Assembly (NCBI GenBank): GCA_905215465.1
Contig: CAJMPT010000035.1
Location: 1-18,561 of the forward strand
Source: an uncultured bacterium
GTDB taxonomy: Bacteria > Actinomycetota > Coriobacteriia > Coriobacteriales > Atopobiaceae
Reading direction: 5' to 3'
Length of the DNA: 18,561 nucleotides
Shown here: piece by piece, positions 1 to 8,720 of the stretch
Position numbering within the stretch: position 1 is the first letter of the stretch
Layout of the letters: every line of letters starts with the position of its first letter
Position numbers and translations under genes: made by a program
Notes under the pieces: model-generated
Told to the model about the DNA's origin: nothing
Database searches by the model: none
What the model saw: only the letters and a program-made list of their open reading frames with translations

Positions 1-124
1 CACCCTCGAGGTCGGCTAGGATTGGTGCGGAAATGCTGCCGCAGTCCCCGAAGGGCAGTTCTGCGCAAAACGGCGGTGCCGAGGCCGGCTCTCACGTTGC
101 CATCGCAGCTCAAGAGCCATAGAA

Positions 125-180
125 CGCAGAAAAGCCGCCCAATGTGGTCAAGGATCGGCACACATTGGGCGGCTTTTGCG
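125..180 (-). terminator. Rho-independent terminator of the dehydratase operon
   Basis: A long inverted repeat has arms at 125-146 and 161-180 (inner stem GCCGCCCAATGTG against CACATTGGGCGGC), with one bulged base and a 14-nt loop. On the minus strand the stem is followed by CTTTTCTGCG, and on the plus strand by CTTTTGCG, so it could work in both directions. It lies about 25 bases beyond the stop codon of the giant minus-strand gene and most simply terminates that operon. Bases 1-120 to its left show no feature I can support. Confidence 0.85.
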
Positions 181-205
181 TTGGCGAGTCAGCTAGAGGA
201 CGGCT

Positions 206-3200
206 CTAGTCCACGGCGGCGCGGGCCTTGATGTCCGCAAGGTGCTCGCGCTGCTCGGGCGTCAGCGGCAGGCCGAAGTCGTCGCCGCCCTCGGGGTCTC
301 CCTCCAGCTTGAAGCCCTCACCGCGGTTGTTGCGGTAGTTCTCCTTGGCGACGGAAATCATGAGCTTGATGCGGTTGAGCTGGTTGACCTCGGACGCGCC
401 CGGGTCGTAGTCAACGGCAACGATGTTGCTCTCGGGGTGCATCTCGCGCAGGCGCTTGATGACGGCCTTGCCCACCACGTGGTTGGGCAGGCACGCAAAC
501 GGTGAGCAGCACACGATGTTGGGCGTGCCGGTCTCAATGAGGTCGCACATCTCGGCCGTCAGCAGCCAGCCCTCGCCCATGGTGTTGCACAGGGAGAGCA
601 CCTGGCCGGCCTTCTCGGCAAGCTCCCAGACGCTGGGGTACGGCTCAAAGCGCGTGGATGCCTCCAGCATCTTGTTGATGGGCTCGCGGAAGCCCTCGAT
701 GAGCTTGATGCCCGCCCTGTGCGTAAAGCGGCTGGTGGCCTTGGTGCCCAGCTCGTCCTTCATGTTGATGGCATTGGTCATGCCAAACAGGAAGAAGTCC
801 ACCAGGCCGGGCACGTTGGCCTCGCAGCCCTCCTGCTCGATAACGCGGACCACCTGGTTGTTGGCCGTGGGGTGGAACTTGACCAGGATCTCGCCGACCA
901 CGCCCACGCGCGGCTTGGAGCGGTCGTTGACCAGCGGCAGCGCCTCAAAGGCGTCGACCGTGCGCTGGCACAGCCCGTAGAACGAGCGGCGAGAAGCGCT
1001 CAGCAGAACGCCCTTGGCCTCGGCCATCATGCGGTCGTAGAGGGCGTCGGCAGAGCCGGCCTCGGCCTCGTAGGGGCGCACGCGGTAGAGCAGCTGCATG
1101 ATGAGGTCGCCGTAGAGAAGGGCGTACAGGGCCTTGACCAGCAGCTCGGGCTTGAAGATGTTGAAGCCGGAGTTGTCCTCGTCCAGGCCGCTTGCGGCGG
1201 TGAGGCTGATCACGGGCACCTCGGGGTGGCCGGAGTCCTTGAGCGCCTTGCGGATGAGAGCGATGTAGTTGGTGGCGCGGCAGCCGCCACCGGTCTGGGT
1301 GATGAGCACGGCGGTGCGGCTGAGATCGTACTTGCCGGAGAGCACGGCCTCCATGATCTGACCGGTGACCAGGATGGACGGGTAGCAGATGTCGTTGTTG
1401 ACGTACTTCAGGCCCATGTCGACGGCGCCCTGGTCAACGGAGGGCAGCAGCACGGCGTTGAAGCCCTCGTTCTTGAGCAGCTCCTCCACCAGCTCGAAGT
1501 GGATGGGGCTCATCTGCGGCGCCAGGATGGTGTAGCCGGCGTCCTGCATCTCCTTGGTGTAGCGCACCTTCTTGAAGGCGGCGGAGGCGGACTCGCGGTA
1601 GACGGGCACGCGGCCGGGCTCGTCCTTGCGGGCGCGCTCGGGGGTGCCGTCGGCGCGGAGCACGCCCCCGGGCGCGACCTCGCAGATCTGGCCGGCAGCA
1701 CTCTTGCGCTCCAGCTCCTCGCGCTGCTCCTTGAGGGCGGCCATGAGGGAGCGAATGCGAATGCGGGCGGCGCCGAGGTTGCTCACCTGGTCGACCTTGA
1801 GCATGGTGTAGATCTTGCCGGAGGCCTCCAGGATCTCCTGCACCTCGTCGGTGGTCAGGGCATCAAGACCACACCCAAACGAGAAGAGCTGGATGAGGTC
1901 CAGGTCATTGCGAGTGGCCACAAAGCGCGCCGCGCGGTAGAGGCGCGAGTGGAACATCCACTGGTCGACGACGCGGATGGGGCGCTCGGGGAGCATCTTG
2001 TGGGCCACGGAGTCCTCGGTGAGGACGGCAAAGCCGAAGGAGTGCACCAGCTCGGGGATGGCGTGGTTGATCTCGGGGTCGTTGTGGTAGGGACGGCCGG
2101 CCAGCACGATGCCGTGGGCGTCGTGCTCCTCGATCCACCTCAGGGCCTCGTCGCCCTTGCGGTGCATGGCGTTGTGAAAGTCCACGTCGGCCTGCCAGGC
2201 GGCGTTGACGGCCTCGTCGATCTCGGCGCGGGTGATGTGGGCGCCACGCACGCGGCCGCGGCCCTCGGCGGCGTCCTTCTCGCGCTGCTCGCTGACCAGC
2301 TCGTAGAGGCGGCGCTTGAGCTCGCTCTTCTTGTCGTACGGAATGAACGGGTCAAGGAACTCGACCTTGGTGCCCTCGCCCAGCTCGTCAACGTTGAGCT
2401 CCAGGGCCTGCGGGTAGCTCATGACGATGGGGCAGTTGTAGTGGTTGGTAGCCCCCTCGTCCTCCTTGCGCTCCCAGCGGATGCAGGGCATCCAGATGAA
2501 GTCCGGGTCCTTGGCGATGAGGTTCATGATGTGGCCGTGGCTGAGCTTGGCCGGGTAGCAGACGGACTCGGAGGGCATGGACTCGATGCCGGCCTCGTAG
2601 GTCTTGCCGTTGGTCTGGTCGGAGAGAACGACGCGGAAGCCCAGCTTGGTGAAGAACGCGTGCCAGAACGGGTAGTTCTCGTACATGTTGAGGGCTCGCG
2701 GAATGCCCACGGTGCCGCGGGTGGCCTCCTCCTCGGAGAGCACCGGACGGTCAAAGAGCAGCTTGTTCTTGTACTCAAACAGGTTGGGGGCGTCGTTCTT
2801 GGAGCGCTTGCCGGCGCCCGCGCCCTTCTCGCAGCGGTTGCCCGTGATGAAGCGGTGACCCTCGCCAAAGTCGTTGATGGTGAGCAGGCAGTTGTTTGAG
2901 CAGCGGCCGCAGTGGACGTTGGTGTGCTTGACCTGCAGGTTGTCGATCTTCTCGCGGGAGAGCAGGCCGGAGGTGCCGGTCTTGCCGGCGCGGTCGCGGG
3001 CCAGGAGGGCCGCGCCGTAGGCGCCCATGCAACCGGCCACGTCCGGACGGATGACGTCGCGGCCGGTGAGAAGCTCAAAGGCGCGCAGGGTGGCGTCGCT
3101 CATGAAGGTGCCGCCCTGGACCACGCAGTACTTGCCGATCTCGTCAAAGTCACGCAGCTTGATGACCTTGAACAGGGCGTTCTTGATGACGGAGTAGGAG

Positions 3201-4834
3201 AGGCCGGCGGCCACGTCGCCGATGGTCGCGCCCTCCTTCTGGGCCTGCTTGACGCGGGAGTTCATGAAGACGGTGCAGCGGGAGCCCAGGTCGACGGGAC
3301 TCGTGGCATGCACGGCCGCCTCGGCGAACTCCTGGACGCTCATGTTCATGGACACGGCGAAGGACTCGATGAAGGAGCCGCAGCCGGAGGAGCAAGCCTC
3401 GTTGAGCATGATGTGCTCGATGACGCCGTCCTTGACCTGCAGGCACTTCATGTCCTGGCCGCCGATGTCCAGGATGAATTCCACGTCGGGGATGAAGGCC
3501 TTGGCGCCGCGCAGGTGCGCGACGGTCTCGATCTCTCCGGAGTCGGCGCGCAGGGCCTCGATGAGGATCTGCTCGCCATAGCCGGTGGTGGTCACGTGGC
3601 CAATGGTGCAGTCCGCGGGCATCTTGTCGTAGATATCGTCCGTGATGGTGCGGGCGGTGCCCAGGATGTCGCCGTTGTTGTTGCCGTACCAGGTGTAGAG
3701 AAGCTCGCCGTCCTCGCCGACGACGGCCGCCTTCATGGTGGTGGAGCCGGCGTCGATGCCGATGAACACGCGGCCGTGGTAGCTGGTCAGGTCTCCCTTG
3801 GGAACCACCTGCTGGTCATGGCGGGCCTTGAACTCCTGGTAGTCCTCCTCGCAGGAGAAGAGCGGGTCCAGGCGCGCGACCTCGGAGCCCTGGGTGTCCT
3901 TGAGGTCCTCGAGCAGGCGGATGGCCTCGGCGAAGGTGATGTACTTGTCGGACTCACCGGCAAGGGCGGCGCCGGTGGCCACGAAGAGGTGGGCGTTCTC
4001 CGGGACGATGATGTGCTCCTCGTCCAGGTTGAGCGTGACGTAGAAGCGGTGGCGCAGCTCGGAGAGGTACTGCAGCGGGCCGCCGAGGAAGGCCACGTAG
4101 CCGCGGATGGGGTGGCCGCAGGCAAGGCCGGAGACGGTCTGGTTGGCCACGGCCTGGAAGATGGAGGCGGCCACGTCGGCAGGGGCGGCACCCTCGTTGA
4201 GCAGCGGCTGGACGTCGGACTTGGCAAAGACGCCGCAGCGGGAGGCAATGGGGTGGATCTGCGTGGCGCCCTTGGCCAGCTCGTTCAGGCCGGAGGCGTC
4301 GGTGTGCAGCAGCGACGCCATCTGGTCGATGAACGCGCCCGTGCCGCCGGCGCAGGTGCCGTTCATGCGCTGCTCGATGCCGTTGTCGAAGTAGATGATC
4401 TTGGCGTCCTCGCCGCCGAGCTCGATGGCGCAGTCGGTCTGCGGGATGAGGGTCTCCACGGCACGCTTGGAGGCAATGACCTCCTGGACAAACTCCAGGT
4501 CAAGCCACTTGGCCAGCAGCATGCCGCCGGAGCCGGTGATGGAGACGCGCATGGGGGTGTCGCCGATGACGCGCTGGGCGTGGGCGAAGAGCTCCTTGGC
4601 CGTGGCGCGCACGTCGGTGTGGTGGCGCTCGTAGTTGGCGTAGACCAGGTGGTCGTTATCGTCGATGACGGCGAGCTTGACCGTGGTGGAGCCCACGTCG
4701 ATGCCCAGGCGCAGGTGCGCGTGGGAGAGGTCGCAGGGGTTCTTGGGCAAGAGCTCGGCGCCATCCTGCGCCAGTTCGATGGCCGGGCGGGCTGCGCGCT
4801 CCGCCTTGATGGATGCCGCGGACTTATCGGTCAT
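206..4834 (-). CDS. Giant fused 2-hydroxyacyl-CoA dehydratase/activase homologue (1542 aa)
   Basis: This is a radical-type acyl-CoA dehydratase activase (BadF/BadG/HgdC family) fused to dehydratase D-component-like (DUF2229/HgdB-like) regions; the substrate is unknown. Two ASKHA ATPase domains are visible, with nucleotide-binding starts GIDVGSTTVK (44-53) and GIDAGSTTMK (359-368). Each keeps the two cysteines expected to bridge a [4Fe-4S] cluster: NGTC (C161) and SRC (C200), then NEAC (C481) and SRC (C520). A cysteine knot CGRCSNNC (642-649) plus C668 follows. Two D-component-like halves come next, each with a CYP motif (C759 and C1150) and a second cysteine (C784 and C1185), and a CCSPFAC cluster at 1442-1448. 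Start: ATG at 4834 has AAGGAGG just upstream; a longer frame to 4885 lacks a ribosome site. It overlaps the tetR end by 11 bases, so translational coupling is likely. The family is certain; in vivo role is not. Confidence 0.9.
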   Translation of the reverse strand: MTDKSAASIKAERAARPAIELAQDGAELLPKNPCDLSHAHLRLGIDVGSTTVKLAVIDDNDHLVYANYERHHTDVRATAKELFAHAQRVIGDTPMRVSITGSGGMLLAKWLDLEFVQEVIASKRAVETLIPQTDCAIELGGEDAKIIYFDNGIEQRMNGTCAGGTGAFIDQMASLLHTDASGLNELAKGATQIHPIASRCGVFAKSDVQPLLNEGAAPADVAASIFQAVANQTVSGLACGHPIRGYVAFLGGPLQYLSELRHRFYVTLNLDEEHIIVPENAHLFVATGAALAGESDKYITFAEAIRLLEDLKDTQGSEVARLDPLFSCEEDYQEFKARHDQQVVPKGDLTSYHGRVFIGIDAGSTTMKAAVVGEDGELLYTWYGNNNGDILGTARTITDDIYDKMPADCTIGHVTTTGYGEQILIEALRADSGEIETVAHLRGAKAFIPDVEFILDIGGQDMKCLQVKDGVIEHIMLNEACSSGCGSFIESFAVSMNMSVQEFAEAAVHATSPVDLGSRCTVFMNSRVKQAQKEGATIGDVAAGLSYSVIKNALFKVIKLRDFDEIGKYCVVQGGTFMSDATLRAFELLTGRDVIRPDVAGCMGAYGAALLARDRAGKTGTSGLLSREKIDNLQVKHTNVHCGRCSNNCLLTINDFGEGHRFITGNRCEKGAGAGKRSKNDAPNLFEYKNKLLFDRPVLSEEEATRGTVGIPRALNMYENYPFWHAFFTKLGFRVVLSDQTNGKTYEAGIESMPSESVCYPAKLSHGHIMNLIAKDPDFIWMPCIRWERKEDEGATNHYNCPIVMSYPQALELNVDELGEGTKVEFLDPFIPYDKKSELKRRLYELVSEQREKDAAEGRGRVRGAHITRAEIDEAVNAAWQADVDFHNAMHRKGDEALRWIEEHDAHGIVLAGRPYHNDPEINHAIPELVHSFGFAVLTEDSVAHKMLPERPIRVVDQWMFHSRLYRAARFVATRNDLDLIQLFSFGCGLDALTTDEVQEILEASGKIYTMLKVDQVSNLGAARIRIRSLMAALKEQREELERKSAAGQICEVAPGGVLRADGTPERARKDEPGRVPVYRESASAAFKKVRYTKEMQDAGYTILAPQMSPIHFELVEELLKNEGFNAVLLPSVDQGAVDMGLKYVNNDICYPSILVTGQIMEAVLSGKYDLSRTAVLITQTGGGCRATNYIALIRKALKDSGHPEVPVISLTAASGLDEDNSGFNIFKPELLVKALYALLYGDLIMQLLYRVRPYEAEAGSADALYDRMMAEAKGVLLSASRRSFYGLCQRTVDAFEALPLVNDRSKPRVGVVGEILVKFHPTANNQVVRVIEQEGCEANVPGLVDFFLFGMTNAINMKDELGTKATSRFTHRAGIKLIEGFREPINKMLEASTRFEPYPSVWELAEKAGQVLSLCNTMGEGWLLTAEMCDLIETGTPNIVCCSPFACLPNHVVGKAVIKRLREMHPESNIVAVDYDPGASEVNQLNRIKLMISVAKENYRNNRGEGFKLEGDPEGGDDFGLPLTPEQREHLADIKARAAVD

Positions 4835-5540
4835 TTCTCTCCTCCTTGGGGGACAGGGTCGCGAGGGCAAAGCTCGGGATGTCAAACTCGATGTGGCTGC
4901 CGTAGAGGTCGCCGGGACGCACGAACATGAGGGCCGTCATGAGGCGGGCCATGGTGCCCACGGACTCCCTCATGCCGCCCTCAAGCCAGCGGATAAGTAC
5001 GCCCACCTCGGCGGATATGGCAAAGGTGAGGTAGTAGTCAAAGAAGGAGCCCAGGGCGCGCAGGTCTATGCCGTCCAGGGCGCGGTCGCTCACGACCTCG
5101 CGCACCATGCGCTTGAGGCGCTCCGCGAAGGCGGGGTCTCCCCCGTCGCCCAGAAGCGGGCGCAGGTAGTCTCCCCTCTCGCGCACGCAGGTCAGGAGCT
5201 CTATGGAGCCGGGCGCGGGCTCCTGGCGGCTGAGGGACTCCTGGAGCTGGCCCAGGTGGCACTCGGAGATGCGCACCACGTGGGCGCGGAGCTCGGCCAG
5301 GGTCTCCGCCTCGATCTGGTTGACGAGGTCGGGAATGTCTCTGAAGTGGGAGTAGAACGTGCGGCGCGTGACGCCGGCGCGCTCGGTCACGGCGGTCACC
5401 GTGACGCGGGTGAGGTCACCCGTGGCGTCTATCTCCTCCGCGAGGGCCTGGCGCAGCGCGCGTCGCGTTCGGACGCTGCGGCGGTCCGTGCTCTGCGGGG
5501 CGGGAGGAGCGGCCACGGCGTCTCTGAGGGCCTGGTGCAT
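4824..5540 (-). CDS. TetR-family transcriptional regulator
   Basis: This 238-residue protein is a TetR/AcrR-type DNA-binding regulator. The helix-turn-helix lies at about residues 43-66 (VTAVTERAGVTRRTFYSHF is typical of the family), preceded by a loosely conserved proline-rich N-terminal tail. The C-terminal ligand and dimer domain is helical and gives no clue to the ligand. The ATG at 5540 has a GAAAGG-like ribosome site about 8 bases upstream. The gene is first in an operon with the giant acyl-CoA dehydratase/activase, overlapping its start by 11 bases, so it probably controls that gene. A perfect palindrome on its own promoter (5591-5607) suggests autoregulation. The ligand might be an acyl-CoA or a substrate of the partner enzyme; that is inference. 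Confidence 0.9.
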   Translation of the reverse strand: MHQALRDAVAAPPAPQSTDRRSVRTRRALRQALAEEIDATGDLTRVTVTAVTERAGVTRRTFYSHFRDIPDLVNQIEAETLAELRAHVVRISECHLGQLQESLSRQEPAPGSIELLTCVRERGDYLRPLLGDGGDPAFAERLKRMVREVVSDRALDGIDLRALGSFFDYYLTFAISAEVGVLIRWLEGGMRESVGTMARLMTALMFVRPGDLYGSHIEFDIPSFALATLSPKEERNDR

Positions 5541-5586
5541 GCATGCCTTTCGACGTGTGTGGGCTGCGTTATTTCACAGCCTGCGT

Positions 5587-5607
5587 AGTATTGCACACCT
5601 TGTGCAA
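5587..5607 (-). promoter_or_regulatory. tetR promoter with palindromic TetR operator
   Basis: On the minus strand an extended -10 (TGC then AATACT, 5595-5587) lies about 45 bases before the tetR start. Overlapping it is the perfect palindrome TTGCACA-CCT-TGTGCAA (5591-5607, 7-bp arms, 3-bp centre). A site of this form on the promoter of a tetR gene is the usual arrangement for autorepression, and would also repress the downstream dehydratase gene. The -35 is not convincing. Confidence 0.6.
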
Positions 5608-5670
5608 CAACCCAGTCGAGAAGGGCATTCGGGCAGCAAGACCACGTCATCTTCACGGGGCGGCCGGGCA

Positions 5671-5693
5671 TGGCCGGACGTGGCCGGACGTGG
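5671..5693. repeat. Short tandem repeat, 10-bp unit
   Basis: TGGCCGGACG occurs twice in direct succession (5671-5690), followed by a partial third unit (TGGC). It lies just left of the palindromic composite. No function is evident. Confidence 0.6.
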
Positions 5694-5707
5694 CTGGCCG
5701 CAGGCAC

Positions 5708-5865
5708 GCGCAGATTTGCGTTCCACTGGAAGGCTCTTCTCTGCACGCGGGCCTCAGGGGCCAAATCCGCGCAAATAGAGGTTCCACTGGAAGGCTTTTC
5801 TCGGCAAAACACGCCCCAGCCGAGAAGTGCGCAAATCTGCCTTCCAGTGGAACCCGTTTCTGCGC
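5708..5865. repeat. Composite palindromic element, copy A (three 37-bp modules)
   Basis: Three modules of exactly 37 bp lie at 5708-5744, 5769-5805 and 5829-5865. Each has the core TTCCA-C-TGGAA at its centre (5726, 5787, 5847). Reading toward the core, the flank is GCGCARAT... and the far end is ...TTCTCNGC or ...ATTTGCGC. The single central base is C in the first two and G in the third, so their orientation is +,+,-. The second and third form a large inverted pair whose inner ends are TTCTCGGC and GCCGAGAA. The same arrangement with the same total length recurs at 8813-8970. I do not recognise the family. Confidence 0.75.
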
Positions 5866-6000
5866 GGCCCAGAGCTGATGCCGGGTCAGCCGCTCTTGTC
5901 GCCTGTGTGTTGCCGGCACCTGGTTGCCTGCATTGTGCCCAAAACGGATTCTTTCGTTGCCGTGCCGGTCTTAAGCCCGCCACCGACTCCCACCCCAAGC

Positions 6001-6058
6001 AAAAAGGCGCCCCGGGCCTCCGTTCGGCGAGAAGAGCCGTGGGAGAGCCCGGGGCGCC
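6001..6058 (-). terminator. xfp: Rho-independent terminator of xfp
   Basis: A perfect 12-bp stem pairs GGCGCCCCGGGC (6006-6017) with GCCCGGGGCGCC (6047-6058). On the minus strand it is followed by TTTTTGC. It starts 36 bases past the xfp stop codon. Confidence 0.85.
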
Positions 6059-6094
6059 CGGCGCTCAGGTTGAGCTGGCGGTGACCGCTACCTG

Positions 6095-8602
6095 CTACTC
6101 GTTGTCACCAGCAGTCATCTGGGTGGCAGAGAGCTCGCCGTCAGAGGCGGCAGCGGCGTCGGGCCACACCCAGCCGGTGAAGGCGGGGTGGTCGTAGCCC
6201 TCGTCGCAGGCAAACTGGAAGGCCTCCTGGCGGAAGTTCTCCCACTCGTCGATCTTCTCGGCGAACTTGCTGGCGTCCACGAGGCGCAGGGCGTCGGCGG
6301 CCAGGGCCCAGCGGTCCATGTTGTTGAGGCGCAGCATGTCGAAGGGCGTGGTGGTGGAGCCCTTCTCCTCGTAGCCGTGGACGCGGAAGTTGTCGTGGTT
6401 GGGACGGTCCCAGATCAGGCGACGGATGGTGCCCGCGTAGGCGTGGAAGGCAAAGAGGACAGGCTTATTGGTGCCAAAGAACTCGGCGAAGCGCTCGTCG
6501 GAGATGGCCTGGTCGTTCTCGGAGGCGTTCTGGATCTTCAGCAGGTCCACGACGTTGACGAAGGTGGCCTTGACGCCCTGCTCCTTGAGCATGTCAAGGG
6601 CGGCCAGGGCCTCGAGGGTCGGCACGTCGCCGCAGGTGGCGATGACCAGGTCGGCGTCGGCCACGGACTCGGCGGTGGAGGCCCACTTCCACTCGGCCAG
6701 GCCCTCCTCGAGCTCGGCCTTGGCCTCGTCGACGGTCAGGAAGGTCGGGGCCGGCTGCTTGCCGCAGAAGATGGCGTTCACGCAGTTGGTGGAGGTGTAG
6801 CAGCGCTCAGCCACGGCCAGGGCCATGTTGGCGTCGCAGGGGTAGTAGGCGTTGACCACGTGGGTGTCGTTGGCCTTGTTGAGGAGAAGGTCGATGAAGC
6901 CAGGGTCCTGGTGGGAGAAGCCGTTGTGGTCCTGGCGCCAGACGTGGCTGGAGAGCAGGATGTTCAGGCCGGCGATGGGGGCGCGCCAGGGGATCTCGCG
7001 CACGGTGGCCTCAAGCCACTTGCAGTGCTGGTTCACCATGGAGTCGACGACGTGGATGAAGGACTCGTAGGAGCTCCACACGCCGGAGCGGCCGGTGAGG
7101 ACGTAGCCCTCGAGGAAGCCCTCGCACTGGTGCTCGGAGAGCTGCTCGACGACCTTGCCGGACGGGCAGAGGAGCTCGTCGTTGTCGCCGTCGGCGTAGT
7201 AGCCGCCCTCCCACTGCTTGGAGGTGTACTTGTAGGCGTCCTGGAGACGGTTGGAAGCAGTCTCGTCGGGGCCGAAGATGCGGAAGTCGTCCTCGTTGAG
7301 GTGCAGCACGTCAGCGGTGTAGGCACCAAAGACGCGGGCGGCCTCGGTGGCGCCCCAGCCGTGGCCCTTCTTGGCGACGGGGACCTCGTGCTCGTGGATG
7401 TCGGGCAGGACGAGGTCGCGACGGACCTTGCCGCCGTTGGCGTTGGGGTTGGCGCCGATGCGCAGGTCGCCCTTGGGCATGAAGGCGGTCACCTCGGGAC
7501 GGATCTGGCCCTCAGGGGTGAAGAGCTCCTCGGGCTTGTAGGAGCGCAGCCAGCCGCGCAGCACGCGGAAGTGCTCGTGGGTGTCCTTGGCGGAGGCCAG
7601 GGGCACCTGGTGGGCACGCCAGGAGCCCTCGGTCTTCTTGCCGTCGATGTGCTTGGGGCACGTCCAGCCCTTGGGGGTGCGGAAGATGATCATCGGGTAG
7701 ACCGGGCGGGTCTCGTCGCCGGCCTCCGCGCGCTCCTTGATGTCGCAGATCTCGTCGAAGACCTCCTCGAGGAGGTTGGCAAAGCGACGGTGGATGGAGG
7801 CGTGGGACTCGTTGTCAAAACCGGCCACAAAGAAGTGCGGGTCGTAGCCCATGCCCTCGAAGAACTCCTCAAGCTCCTCGTCGGAGACGCGGGCCAGGAT
7901 GGTGGGGTTGGCGATCTTGTAGCCGTTAAGGTGCAGGATTGGCAGCACGATGCCGTCGGTCTTGGGGTTCACGAGCTTGTTGGACTGCCAAGAGGTGGCA
8001 AGCGGGCCGGTCTCGGCCTCGCCGTCGCCGACGACGGCCACGGCCAGCAGGCTCGGGTTGTCCATGACGGCGCCGTAGGCGTGGGACAGGGTGTAGCCCA
8101 GCTCGCCGCCTTCGTGGATGGAACCGGGAGTCTCGGGGGCAAAGTGGCTGGGGATGCCGCCGGGGTAGGAGAACTGGCGGAAGAACTTCTGCAGGCCGGC
8201 CTCGTCATCGGTGATGTCGGGGCGGACCTCACGGTAGGTGCCGTCGAGAAGGGACTGGGCGGTGCCGGCGGGGCCACCGTGACCAGGGCCCATCAGGAAG
8301 ACGGCGTTCTGCTGGTGGTCGGCAATGAGGCGGTTGACGTGGCCAAAGAGGAAGTTCACACCCGGGGTGGTGCCCCAGTGGCCGACGAGGCGGTGCTTGA
8401 CGTCGGCACGGCCGAAGTCGCGGGCCTCGCCGGTCTTCTCGTCGACGAAGTCCTTCTTCATGAGCGGGTTGGAGCGCAGGTAGATCTGGCCGACGGAAAG
8501 GTAGTTGGCGGCGCGCCAGTACTTCTCGACGCCCTCGAGCTCCTCGGCGGGAACGGCGTGGTCGAGCTTCTGCCACGGGGTACCAATAACGGGCTGAGCC
8601 AT
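6095..8602 (-). CDS. xfp: Phosphoketolase (xylulose-5-phosphate/fructose-6-phosphate)
   Basis: This 835-residue thiamine-diphosphate enzyme cleaves xylulose 5-phosphate, and in many homologues fructose 6-phosphate, with phosphate to give acetyl phosphate plus glyceraldehyde 3-phosphate or erythrose 4-phosphate in the cytoplasm. Family blocks are clear: GPGHGGPAG (105-113), HEGGELGY (163-170), the ThDP motif GDGEAETGP (192-200) with N226 in HLNGYK, and the C-terminal blocks KKGHGWGATE (411-420) and SSHVWRQDHNGFSHQD (551-566). Length is normal for the family. The start at 8602 is fixed by AAGGAGG about 8 bases upstream and by the family's N-terminus; an open frame continuing to 9082 only reads through palindromic repeats. 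The gene is monocistronic, with its own promoter, paired operator-like sites and terminator. The acetate kinase that would use acetyl phosphate is not in the window. Confidence 0.97.
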   Translation of the reverse strand: MAQPVIGTPWQKLDHAVPAEELEGVEKYWRAANYLSVGQIYLRSNPLMKKDFVDEKTGEARDFGRADVKHRLVGHWGTTPGVNFLFGHVNRLIADHQQNAVFLMGPGHGGPAGTAQSLLDGTYREVRPDITDDEAGLQKFFRQFSYPGGIPSHFAPETPGSIHEGGELGYTLSHAYGAVMDNPSLLAVAVVGDGEAETGPLATSWQSNKLVNPKTDGIVLPILHLNGYKIANPTILARVSDEELEEFFEGMGYDPHFFVAGFDNESHASIHRRFANLLEEVFDEICDIKERAEAGDETRPVYPMIIFRTPKGWTCPKHIDGKKTEGSWRAHQVPLASAKDTHEHFRVLRGWLRSYKPEELFTPEGQIRPEVTAFMPKGDLRIGANPNANGGKVRRDLVLPDIHEHEVPVAKKGHGWGATEAARVFGAYTADVLHLNEDDFRIFGPDETASNRLQDAYKYTSKQWEGGYYADGDNDELLCPSGKVVEQLSEHQCEGFLEGYVLTGRSGVWSSYESFIHVVDSMVNQHCKWLEATVREIPWRAPIAGLNILLSSHVWRQDHNGFSHQDPGFIDLLLNKANDTHVVNAYYPCDANMALAVAERCYTSTNCVNAIFCGKQPAPTFLTVDEAKAELEEGLAEWKWASTAESVADADLVIATCGDVPTLEALAALDMLKEQGVKATFVNVVDLLKIQNASENDQAISDERFAEFFGTNKPVLFAFHAYAGTIRRLIWDRPNHDNFRVHGYEEKGSTTTPFDMLRLNNMDRWALAADALRLVDASKFAEKIDEWENFRQEAFQFACDEGYDHPAFTGWVWPDAAAASDGELSATQMTAGDNE

Positions 8603-8679
8603 GCTTGATCCTCCTTGTCTGAGGTCCGCGGCCGGGCGCTTGTGCGACTGCCGCTGGGCCTGCCTGATTTCCGAACTGG

Positions 8680-8685
8680 AGTATA
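8680..8685 (-). promoter_or_regulatory. xfp: xfp promoter -10
   Basis: On the minus strand TATACT (5 of 6 to consensus) lies about 78 bases before the xfp start, giving a leader of roughly 70 nt. No good -35 is seen at normal spacing. The expected -10/-35 spacer is occupied by the proximal operator-like site. Confidence 0.5.
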
Positions 8686-8689
8686 GGGG

Positions 8690-8703
8690 GTAAAACGGTT
8701 TAC
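8690..8703. promoter_or_regulatory. Proximal LacI-type operator-like site of xfp
   Basis: GTAAAACGGTTTAC is a 14-bp near-palindrome (6 of 7 pairs) with a central CG, the form bound by many LacI-family regulators. It begins 5 bases from the -10 and would block RNA polymerase. It shares the pattern GTAANNCGNTTTAC with a second site at 8721-8734. Confidence 0.55.
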
Positions 8704-8720
8704 TAATCGTGAATTCATAG

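Larger units (their letters stand above)
5541..6094. other. 554-bp intergenic region between tetR and xfp
   Basis: No gene is supported here. From left to right it holds the tetR promoter and palindromic operator (5587-5607), a short 10-bp tandem repeat (5671-5693), a 158-bp composite of three 37-bp palindromic modules (5708-5865), about 130 bases with no recognised feature, and the xfp terminator (6001-6058). Frames open through it on both strands, but they are low-complexity translations of the palindromic modules. Confidence 0.75.

Noticed and set aside
57..75. TTCTGCGCAAAACGGC near the left end as a remnant of the 37-bp module
   Set aside because: It lacks the TTCCA-C-TGGAA core; the resemblance is limited to a short end motif.
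22..231. Small plus-strand frame of 69 codons at the left end
   Set aside because: It spans the terminator hairpin and runs into the end of the minus-strand gene, with no ribosome site or recognisable motif.
719..4930. Two very long plus-strand open frames (726 and 672 codons) opposite the giant dehydratase gene
   Set aside because: They are antisense shadows caused by strong GC bias at third codon positions. Their translations are low-complexity, rich in Ala, Gly, Val, Leu, Asp and His, without domains, while the minus-strand frame has clear family motifs.
6188..8608. 806-codon plus-strand frame opposite xfp
   Set aside because: It is an antisense shadow of phosphoketolase with the same low-complexity composition and no recognisable domain.
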